This document shows positions 1 to 5,392 of a DNA stretch of 8,103 bases, piece after piece. The position numbers and the translations under genes were made by a program. Numbering within the stretch: the stretch's first letter is position 1; each line of letters starts with the position of its first letter. The stretch is from Devosia sp. Its GTDB lineage: Bacteria > Pseudomonadota > Alphaproteobacteria > Rhizobiales > Devosiaceae. The notes beneath the pieces were generated by a model. The model saw only the letters and a program-made list of their open reading frames with translations. It did not search any database and had not been told where the DNA came from. The stretch lies in assembly GCA_016793415.1 (NCBI GenBank), contig JAEUMC010000231.1, forward strand, positions 1 through 8,103. The letters are read 5' to 3'.

Positions 1-1571
1 TGGGAGTTGTCATAGGATTTCGGCTCATAGCGGGTGAGAATCTCGGCATAGGTGAACGCCCCGGCCGGGCTGCCCGCCGGAGGCTGATCCAGGGTTTCGG
101 CGAAGCCGCGCAGGGTGTCTTCGAGTTCGGGCAGCAGTGAAATGGCGCGGCGCCAGCGATGCTCGTCGAAATCGAACCCGGTGGTGAGCGCTATACCGGC
201 CTCGCGGCCATACTCGGTCAGGCGGTCGATGGTGGGCTTGTCCATCGAAAGGTTCAGGCCGCCTTCATGGGCCGGGTCGAGCCGGACCTCGACGATGCGC
301 TCGGCATAACCGGGCAACAGCGATTGCAGGGTGTCCTGCCATTCGCGCGCCGTCTGCAGGATGGCGCCGAGGAAAGCCGGCAGGCTGTCGATCCTGGCGA
401 TCGGCAGGTCGGTGCTCTGCCGCCATTTCTGCGGCAGGAAGATGCGTGTCGCGCCATGCCGATCGGCCAACCAGTCGGTGAGCATGATCCCGAAAGTGGG
501 GCGGCTCGGCAGGAACGCGTCGAAGAAGTGGATCGGGAAATTGCTCGAGATGCCACCATCGGAAAACAGGCAGCGTTGCAACTTGGCGCGGTCGCCGGCC
601 GGCCTCGGCATCTGGTCGTCGAAGCGATAGAGCGGCACCGCGCGAATGAGCCCGGGGAAACTGAGGCTCATCCGGGCAACCAGGATCACCGGAAAGTCCG
701 CACCGACCGGCAGCTGATAGAGATCCGCCGGGGTGGCGCCAGCCAGCGGCTGCTGCTCACCGACCAGGTACTTGATCACTCGCTCCGGAAACAGGCGTTT
801 GAACTCCGCCTCGCTGAAATAGTGATGCTTGCTCTTCAGCGGCAGCTGATAGGGGCGGCCGGAGGAGAGGTCTGTGGTGACTGCGGCAATGGAGATGCCA
901 GCCGTTGCCAGTTGGCGGACGGTCAGCGGGGCGCCCGTGGGATCATTACCGGCAACCAGGTCGATCTTGTCGGCCAGCCAGTTGGTGAGTGCCGGAGCCT
1001 GGCTCGATGCCTGCGTCAGGCCCGAACAGATGCCGAAATCGTGCTCGGGCAGCGTCACCAGCACTGCCCTGGCAACGGCAAACGCCAGCCCGCCAAGCAG
1101 CACAACCAGCCCGACCAGGATGCCCAACAGCAGCAGCGCCCAGCTCGCCGTCAGCATGCCCGGCACGATCAGTGCGAGCGCAAGCACGGCCGGCACCACG
1201 AAGTGCCAGGGGAACGCGGTCAGCATCGCAGACAGCACGCGCCGCACACGCTGTCTGCGATCGGCTCCCAGCGCCGCCATGGCGATGGCGAACAGCCCGG
1301 CAAGCCGGGGAGACGGCTGGAACAGGCCAAGCAGGTCGGCGCCCAATTCGTTGGCGATGGCGGCGGTCATCTCGAAGCCGGTGAAATCGGCGCCATCCGG
1401 CGACGACTGTCGGCGAAACTCCGCCGCCGCCGCAACCGCCGCTCCGATCGCGCCGGCCGAGGTGCCGCCGATATTGCGCAGCCGATACGTGCGGGCCACC
1501 TCGACGATAGCGTGCGGGTAGACCACCCCGGAAGTGACGCCGCCCTTCAGAACTAGATCACATTCGTTCAT
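1..1571 (-). CDS. Patatin-like phospholipase (acyl hydrolase) with internal membrane hairpin, 3' end outside window
   Basis: Read on the minus strand, this frame stays open from the ATG at 1571-1569 to the left edge (523 complete codons, no stop). The start is preceded by a strong Shine-Dalgarno, GGGAGG at 1582-1577, five bases from the ATG. The protein opens with a glycine-rich oxyanion-type loop (KGGVTSG, residues 9-15), followed by the nucleophile elbow GGTSAG with Ser38 and later SDGG with Asp338. This is the Ser-Asp dyad of patatin-family lipid acyl hydrolases, which cleave acyl chains from glycerolipids. The oxyanion loop lacks the Arg/Lys of the classical GGGxRG form. Residues about 122-172 form two hydrophobic stretches separated by a short break, predicted to be a membrane hairpin. 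I infer a membrane-attached hydrolase facing the cytoplasm; no signal peptide is seen. The long open frame on the opposite strand is a high-GC shadow. The family call is firm, but substrate and role are not known. Confidence 0.9.
   Translation of the reverse strand, partial: MNECDLVLKGGVTSGVVYPHAIVEVARTYRLRNIGGTSAGAIGAAVAAAAEFRRQSSPDGADFTGFEMTAAIANELGADLLGLFQPSPRLAGLFAIAMAALGADRRQRVRRVLSAMLTAFPWHFVVPAVLALALIVPGMLTASWALLLLGILVGLVVLLGGLAFAVARAVLVTLPEHDFGICSGLTQASSQAPALTNWLADKIDLVAGNDPTGAPLTVRQLATAGISIAAVTTDLSSGRPYQLPLKSKHHYFSEAEFKRLFPERVIKYLVGEQQPLAGATPADLYQLPVGADFPVILVARMSLSFPGLIRAVPLYRFDDQMPRPAGDRAKLQRCLFSDGGISSNFPIHFFDAFLPSRPTFGIMLTDWLADRHGATRIFLPQKWRQSTDLPIARIDSLPAFLGAILQTAREWQDTLQSLLPGYAERIVEVRLDPAHEGGLNLSMDKPTIDRLTEYGREAGIALTTGFDFDEHRWRRAISLLPELEDTLRGFAETLDQPPAGSPAGAFTYAEILTRYEPKSYDNS
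1225..1261. repeat. Perfect 12-bp inverted repeat inside the patatin gene
   Basis: The arms ATCGCAGACAGC (1225-1236) and GCTGTCTGCGAT (1250-1261) are exact reverse complements separated by 13 bases. They lie within codons about 104-116 of the patatin gene, just before the putative membrane hairpin. No T-run follows on either strand, so this does not look like an ordinary intrinsic terminator. It would form a stable hairpin in the mRNA. Confidence 0.7.
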
Positions 1572-1794
1572 CTGGTCCTCCCAACGATCATACTATACCT
1601 GAGCTTCGACACGGTCAGCACTGCGCGATAGGCACGTCTGGTCGACCATCCTGCGGGCCGCCTGGCACTTGAACAGTTTTCTAAGGACGTCCGTAACTTT
1701 GGCTGTGCACCGGCCGGCACATTTGCTCTTCAGTCCGCCAACTAAACCCATGTGAACTGTACGCCCGCTACTCCGGCCCGCCGCAGAAACCAAG
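1572..1794. other. Divergent intergenic region between patatin and 700-residue gene
   Basis: This 223-base head-to-head spacer must hold the start signals of both flanking genes. Apart from the tentative minus-strand promoter near 1592-1618 I see no convincing promoter for the rightward gene. A TTGAAC at 1669-1674 has no good -10 at 16-18 bases. No tRNA, repeat or credible small gene was found. Confidence 0.5.
1592..1618 (-). promoter_or_regulatory. Possible promoter for the patatin gene
   Basis: On the minus strand a TATAGT hexamer (1597-1592, five of six matches to TATAAT) lies 21 bases upstream of the patatin ATG. A weak -35, CTGACC (1618-1613), precedes it with a short 15-base spacer. 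Transcription would start near 1585, just ahead of the GGGAGG ribosome site. A second -10-like TATGAT (1592-1587) overlaps. The -10 is good and the -35 poor, so this is tentative. Confidence 0.3.
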
Positions 1795-3897
1795 ATGCCC
1801 AAGCTCACCTTACGCAACGACGTGGTGCAAGTTCTGATCGAAGACCAAGAGGAGTGGCTCCTGTTGGTTCCCGATGGCAGCGTGACGCAGGTAGAAGCGA
1901 CCGATCAGGTTCTCTGGATCACGCAACTCGAGCGGATCATATTTTACGACATTCCGAGCCGGCGCCTCATCGGGGTGGTCAGCCTGTTGGGCGGCGCGAA
2001 AGCAACTGGTCTCAGTGTCGACAAAACCCGCCTGTTCCTGATCCAGACCTTCAGGGCCGAAGCCGGTATTGCGAGTGAGCTCCAGACGATTGACCTCAAG
2101 ACAGCGGAAGTCCTGGCGCAGCATCGGTTGCAGGGTGTGCTGGCTGTTGCCGACATCCGCGAAACAGCCGACGGCACGCTGTTCGCTCGCCGCTACAGCT
2201 CGAACGCCGACGATACATCGATCCTCTGGCGCATCGATCCCAAGACCGGGGCGACCGAGACGGCAGAGGTAAAGAACTCGACCAGCTTTCAACCGTTCGA
2301 GCGACCAAGCCCCGACGGGCGCTATTGGCTGAGGCGGGATGACAGGCTGGCCCGGCAGGTCGTTGAGGAGCGCAAGTCGGGGATCTTTGGCCGCAGCAAG
2401 ACCACCTACTTCAGCCCGGTGGTGCAGCTTTGGGAGGCTTGGCCGCCTCGCTTCCTGCGCTGGCTGCCGGTCGGCTGGACCGCGGAAGACGAGATGCCCA
2501 GGCTCGATGGCGGCTGGCCGATTCAGAATCCCGAGGAAAGAGTTCGGGTATGGGCGAGCATCGCCGATGCCAGCGATGACGCGCCGGGCGATCCGACCGT
2601 GGGGATCGACTGGCCGAAGCCGGGGCTGCGTGAACGGCTTGCAGCGGAGGCCTTTTCGCGGGTGCCGCGGCCTGACCCCGCCCAGCGGGGCAAGGTTGAG
2701 GACGAGACCATCGTCAGGATGGTCCGGGAGTGGCGCCAGTTCGTCCACGGCGACTCCCTCCGTCGCGTACCCATCTGGGACCTCGATGGCGCAGGCTTCT
2801 GGCTGGAGGTCGAGCAGGTGGTGCGGCGGATTTCGGTCGATGGAACCTCATCGATGGGGCAATACCTGCTGCACCGCGCCGGCAAGCGGGAGGTCATGGC
2901 ATCCGGCAGCGAGGCACTGCCCCGCCACCGGCTTGCTGCCAGGTTCAACGAGGGGCGAGCCATCTTGCACGATGTCGGTCGCGGTCCGGCTCGGCCGACA
3001 GAAATCAAGCGCGAAGGCCCGGATTGGTCTGATCGTGGTGGCACCAACGATTGGGATCGCACCCTGGACCAGCGCGTCGAAAAGCTGCTCGAGGCGCGCG
3101 ACAGGATGGTGGTGCCGCTGGACGCCTGGTCCGAAGCCGGCGTCGTTGCCGCCATGCGGGCGTTCGGCCAAATCCTGGTGGCCACGCCGCCGCCGCGCAA
3201 CCGGCCGCGGGCCTGGGTGGTGTTTGCCCATAAAGGCGAAGCGATCAGCGAGCAGCAATTCTTCGAGCGGGTAACGGTCGAGTTTCCGTCGGTGGCGCCG
3301 GAGATCGACCGGCTTATCCATGTCGCCTGCGACGCGCTGGCGTCGCACTACATGCTGCTCAGCCAGGATCATCAGGTGGCGCTGCTCGGCCATGCCGCGC
3401 GTGCGCTTGGTGTCCTCGACATCGGCGCCCTGCCGACGCTCCAGCGCTACTACACCGAGATGATCGATAGCGGGCACGAGACCTGGTTTACGCTGCAGAC
3501 CGTACCTTTGATTGTCGAGCACCATGGCTGGCAACGCCCCGTCGTCGAGTTCGTCTGGTGGCTGTTGCTGAAGCGGCCCACCAATGGGCTGGATAATTAC
3601 GCGTCGGTCTGGCTGAGCCCGCTCAAGGGCAGGACCGACAAGCAATGGGGTATGGGCCAGGCCGTCCGCGCGATGTACCGCCCAGAGCAATTCGCCGAAC
3701 TGACCAGCCGATTGATCGGCCCGCCCCAGGTGGAGGGCAGCCATCCGGCACGCTATTCCTATCATGCGGTCGATGCGCTGCTGGCGCATCTCAGCTACCG
3801 GCACGACATGAAGGTCGAGGTGGTGAGGGAGTCGGACGAATGGCTGGCCAAGTTCCTTGATCTGATGGCCACGCCGCCGGCCTCGAGCGCTGCCTAG
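1795..3897 (+). CDS. Unrecognised 700-residue protein, propeller-like N-terminus and helical C-terminus
   Basis: I do not recognise this protein. The frame runs from ATG 1795 to TAG 3895-3897. The start has no clear Shine-Dalgarno (GCAGAAACCAAG precedes it), so the exact start is less sure. Residues about 15-185 are beta-rich, with repeated turn motifs of WD40/TolB type: LSVDKTRLFL (74-83), ADGTLFARRY (125-134) and SPDGRYWLRR (172-181). This suggests a partial beta-propeller. Residues 215-480 are rich in Trp, Arg and Asp with no motif I can name. Residues about 500-690 look mainly helical, including a hydrophobic Trp-rich stretch (VVEFVWWLLL, 583-592). There is no signal peptide and no clear membrane helix, so it is probably cytoplasmic. 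It is transcribed away from the patatin gene and ends 31 bases from the convergent membrane-protein gene. It could be a scaffold or sensor. Gene confidence is high; function is unknown. Confidence 0.85.
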   Translation: MPKLTLRNDVVQVLIEDQEEWLLLVPDGSVTQVEATDQVLWITQLERIIFYDIPSRRLIGVVSLLGGAKATGLSVDKTRLFLIQTFRAEAGIASELQTIDLKTAEVLAQHRLQGVLAVADIRETADGTLFARRYSSNADDTSILWRIDPKTGATETAEVKNSTSFQPFERPSPDGRYWLRRDDRLARQVVEERKSGIFGRSKTTYFSPVVQLWEAWPPRFLRWLPVGWTAEDEMPRLDGGWPIQNPEERVRVWASIADASDDAPGDPTVGIDWPKPGLRERLAAEAFSRVPRPDPAQRGKVEDETIVRMVREWRQFVHGDSLRRVPIWDLDGAGFWLEVEQVVRRISVDGTSSMGQYLLHRAGKREVMASGSEALPRHRLAARFNEGRAILHDVGRGPARPTEIKREGPDWSDRGGTNDWDRTLDQRVEKLLEARDRMVVPLDAWSEAGVVAAMRAFGQILVATPPPRNRPRAWVVFAHKGEAISEQQFFERVTVEFPSVAPEIDRLIHVACDALASHYMLLSQDHQVALLGHAARALGVLDIGALPTLQRYYTEMIDSGHETWFTLQTVPLIVEHHGWQRPVVEFVWWLLLKRPTNGLDNYASVWLSPLKGRTDKQWGMGQAVRAMYRPEQFAELTSRLIGPPQVEGSHPARYSYHAVDALLAHLSYRHDMKVEVVRESDEWLAKFLDLMATPPASSAA

Positions 3898-3928
3898 GCA
3901 GATCCTCGGCCCCGGCGTTTGCCGCGCC
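3898..3928. other. Short convergent gap with weak hairpin
   Basis: Only 31 bases separate the stops of the convergent genes. The gap holds a small hairpin, CGGC (3913-3916) and GCCG (3921-3924) around GTTT, without a T-run. It might act as a weak bidirectional terminator, but a four-base stem is poor evidence. Confidence 0.2.
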
Positions 3929-4528
3929 TCAGCCCACCCCGGGAAACATCGTCTTCACGACGTTGAACAGGGTTGGGGCTGCCAGCAGTACGATGCCGGC
4001 GCCAAAGGTGATGGCGACCCAGATCCGGGCGAGCGGGCGGATATAGGCCCTGAGGTTGAGATCGGCGTGGTAGAGCCCGGCGGCCTTGGCCTCCCAATCC
4101 CGCACGGTCGCCGCTGCCGTCTCCTCAAGCTTGGACCTGAGGAATAGGCGGGCGCCGTCGGGCAAGCCGAAGATCGAGCTGATCCGTATGTCGGAGAACA
4201 GCGCCGCCGCCATATCGCGGCGCGATTTGAAGAACATGAAATCGGAAAGGCTCTGCAGCCGGCCGACGATCTCGTCGATGTCGCCGCCCTTGCGGAACTC
4301 GCTCGGCACGAACACCGAAAAACTCAGGTAGCCGACGAGGAAGATGGCGCTGCCGCCAAAGGTGAGCTGGGCCGAAAGCGGGTCGAGCCCGGCATCGGCC
4401 AGCGCCTTGCCGACATTGCCGAGCACCAGCGCCGCCAGCGATATCGCGGTGATGGCCTTGCCGAGAAATGAGTCACGGATGCGCCCAAGCGCCACCCAGG
4501 TGATCCAGTCGTTCAGCTTGCCCCACAT
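3929..4528 (-). CDS. Small inner-membrane protein with three predicted transmembrane helices, function unknown
   Basis: This frame encodes 199 residues from ATG 4528-4526 to TGA 3931-3929. A GAGG, overlapping the TGA of the upstream gene, sits a suitable distance before the ATG, and the genes are nine bases apart, so translation is probably coupled. Hydrophobic stretches at residues about 23-43 and 55-75 form an N-terminal hairpin, and a third lies at about 167-187. Between the second and third is a soluble segment of roughly 90 residues (76-165), charged and probably helical. The topology, two helices plus a cytoplasmic domain plus a C-terminal helix, loosely recalls small membrane effectors such as SLATT proteins, but I see no diagnostic motif and do not assign it. 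No catalytic residues are evident. It probably works with the Cys-rich protein encoded immediately upstream. Confidence 0.8.
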   Translation of the reverse strand: MWGKLNDWITWVALGRIRDSFLGKAITAISLAALVLGNVGKALADAGLDPLSAQLTFGGSAIFLVGYLSFSVFVPSEFRKGGDIDEIVGRLQSLSDFMFFKSRRDMAAALFSDIRISSIFGLPDGARLFLRSKLEETAAATVRDWEAKAAGLYHADLNLRAYIRPLARIWVAITFGAGIVLLAAPTLFNVVKTMFPGVG

Positions 4529-4537
4529 CGCCGGCCC

Positions 4538-4948
4538 TCAGGCGAAGGCAAAACGCGGGCGCGGCCGCTTGCCCGTCGCCTCGGCGAGGGCGCGAATGAC
4601 CCCGGCGAGGTCTTCGTTCTCCCAGTTGGCGTTGAAGCGCTCTTCGCGCGACTTGCCAGCCAGCTTGGTGAGCCACTCGACGTCTTCGTTGGCATCGTCG
4701 GAGCGATCGAAGCGCGAGCCGAAGCGCTCACCGACCTGCGCCAGCGTCACCCCGCGCACCTCGAACACCCGGCCCGAGGCACGCCGCTCGGGTTCGGCGA
4801 CGGGAAAGACCTGCTCGAGTTCGTCAACCAGGTCGCCTTCGGAACAGCCGGTGATGCAGGGGCCGTAGGGCTCGATATAGTGCGCGTAGCCCTGGCCGGG
4901 GCAGTCAATGTAGCAATCGTCGTGTCCCGGAGCGGAAATATGCGCCAC
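4538..4948 (-). CDS. Small protein with two CxxxC motifs, function unknown
   Basis: I choose a GTG start at 4948-4946, giving 136 residues. A GGAG lies seven bases upstream, and everything further upstream in this frame is translated repeat and intergenic DNA of low-complexity Pro/Arg character. The N-terminus is striking: Cys12 and Cys16 (CYIDC) and Cys31 and Cys35 (CITGC), with His3, His9 and His23 nearby. This looks like a metal-binding or disulphide knot. The remainder, from about residue 37, is acidic and helical, then ends in a basic tail (KRPRPRF). There is no signal peptide with this start. The 199-residue membrane-protein gene follows after nine bases, so the two form an operon. A -10-like TACAAT (5042-5037) lies upstream but has no good -35. 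I do not recognise the family. Zinc binding is inference, and the start is the main uncertainty. Confidence 0.65.
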   Translation of the reverse strand: MAHISAPGHDDCYIDCPGQGYAHYIEPYGPCITGCSEGDLVDELEQVFPVAEPERRASGRVFEVRGVTLAQVGERFGSRFDRSDDANEDVEWLTKLAGKSREERFNANWENEDLAGVIRALAEATGKRPRPRFAFA

Positions 4949-5078
4949 GCGAAATCTCCATGATGGTGACGAGGGCAAGTAGAGCCACGGTAATGATGGC
5001 AGTTCTGCCGTTGGTTCGCCAGATGCGGCGCAGTGGATTGTAACAACGAGCAGCGCCCTGGAACATGCGGTCGGGATT

Positions 5079-5130
5079 CCCTCTCCCGCTTGCGGGGGAG
5101 GGGCCACGCGAAGGCGTGGTGTGAGGGGGG
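5079..5130 (+). repeat. REP-like double-hairpin element, copy 1
   Basis: The element begins with a near-perfect hairpin, CCCTCTCCCGC (5079-5089) against GCGGGGGAGGG (5092-5102), with one G-T pair. A second hairpin follows, CCACGC (5104-5109) and GCGTGG (5114-5119) around GAAG, then GTGAGGGGGG. Such elements are widely scattered between genes in Alphaproteobacteria. When translated they give the familiar artefact LTPRLRVAPPP, which is seen here in a reverse frame. Confidence 0.8.
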
Positions 5131-5180
5131 GCCACGCACTGATGGTGGGCGGCTGGGGCTGGCTCGGTGTCTGCGGCATC

Positions 5181-5233
5181 CCCCTCCCACCAGCCTTTCG
5201 GCTGGTCCCCCCTCCCCCGTAGGCGGGAGAGGG
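5181..5233 (-). repeat. REP-like double-hairpin element, copy 2 (inverted)
   Basis: Read on the minus strand this matches copy 1: CCCTCTCCCG (5233-5224) paired with CGGGGGAGGG (5219-5210), then ACCAGCC (5206-5200) paired with GGCTGGT (5195-5189) around GAAA, then GGGAGGGGG. The two copies face each other 50 bases apart, like a BIME. The second-hairpin stem differs in sequence from copy 1 but still pairs. Confidence 0.8.
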
Positions 5234-5266
5234 CCGCCGACTTGCGCTGCCTGTGCGCTAGGTTGA

Positions 5267-5278
5267 TTTATCGATATA
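5267..5278. promoter_or_regulatory. Upstream TATCGATA operator-like palindrome
   Basis: TTTATCGATATA is an AT-rich palindrome with a central CG (5272-5273) in otherwise GC-rich DNA. It matches the second site (5366-5377) in ten of twelve bases. Palindromes centred on CG are typical of LacI-family operators, which often control sugar transporters. The regulator itself is not in the window. Confidence 0.5.
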
Positions 5279-5332
5279 TTCTGCGCAGGCGGCCAACATC
5301 AGCCGAAATCCCGCAGCCCTGCAGAATCCCAA

Positions 5333-5362
5333 TTGACAAGCCTTACGATCGTCATGCAGTTT
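5333..5362 (+). promoter_or_regulatory. Probable promoter of the sugar transporter operon
   Basis: A perfect TTGACA -35 hexamer lies at 5333-5338. The best-placed -10 is the weak CAGTTT at 5357-5362, after 18 bases. A better-looking TACGAT (5344-5349) is too close to that -35. With the weak -10, transcription would start near 5369, inside the second palindrome, giving a short leader with the GGAGG site. Confidence 0.4.
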
Positions 5363-5365
5363 CAC

Positions 5366-5377
5366 TTTATCGATAAA
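5366..5377. promoter_or_regulatory. Promoter-proximal TATCGATA operator-like palindrome
   Basis: TTTATCGATAAA is a perfect 12-base palindrome just before the GGAGG (5381-5385) of the binding-protein gene and downstream of the -35 box. Its position fits a repressor site at the transcription start. Its centre lies 99 bp from that of the upstream copy, so DNA looping between two sites is conceivable. Confidence 0.55.
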
Positions 5378-5392
5378 TCTGGAGGGATACAG

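Larger units (their letters stand above)
4949..5392. other. Intergenic region holding REP-like pair and transporter control region
   Basis: This 444-base stretch separates the leftward Cys-rich gene from the rightward transporter operon. It contains a pair of inverted REP-like elements (5079-5233), then an AT-richer segment with two TATCGATA palindromes and a consensus -35 hexamer. Open frames crossing the repeats are Pro/Arg/Gly-rich artefacts. Only the leader of the Cys-rich gene (4949-5060) is otherwise unexplained. Confidence 0.7.

Noticed and set aside
159..1556. Long plus-strand open frame of 465 residues
   Set aside because: It is rich in Gln, Arg, His and Gly with no family signature, and lies opposite the patatin gene, which has a ribosome site and clear catalytic motifs. 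It is a shadow of high-GC coding DNA.
1669..1699. Promoter for the 700-residue gene (TTGAAC ... TAACTT)
   Set aside because: The spacer is 19 bases and the -10 matches only three of six positions, so the evidence is too weak to annotate.
1810..2748. Minus-strand open frame of 312 residues opposite the 700-residue gene
   Set aside because: Its composition is Pro/Arg/His-rich with no motif or ribosome site. The plus-strand frame covers it entirely and has better sequence character.
2848..3804. Minus-strand open frame of 318 residues
   Set aside because: It is another antisense shadow of the 700-residue gene, with low-complexity Arg/His/Gln content.
1..4948. Assignment of the left cluster to CBASS or another known anti-phage system
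   Set aside because: A patatin alone is not diagnostic. No nucleotidyltransferase/cyclase, ubiquitin-like system, TIR, reverse transcriptase or nuclease motif was found.
4949..5179. N-terminal extension of the Cys-rich protein to an ATG at 5179
   Set aside because: The extra 77 residues are translated REP-like repeat (LTPRLRVAPPP artefact) and spacer. The GTG at 4948 has a well-placed GGAG.
5333..5392. TTG start 20 codons upstream of the binding-protein ATG
   Set aside because: It would begin within the TTGACA box and run through the operator palindrome. The ATG at 5393 has GGAGG at the right distance and directly precedes a normal Tat signal.
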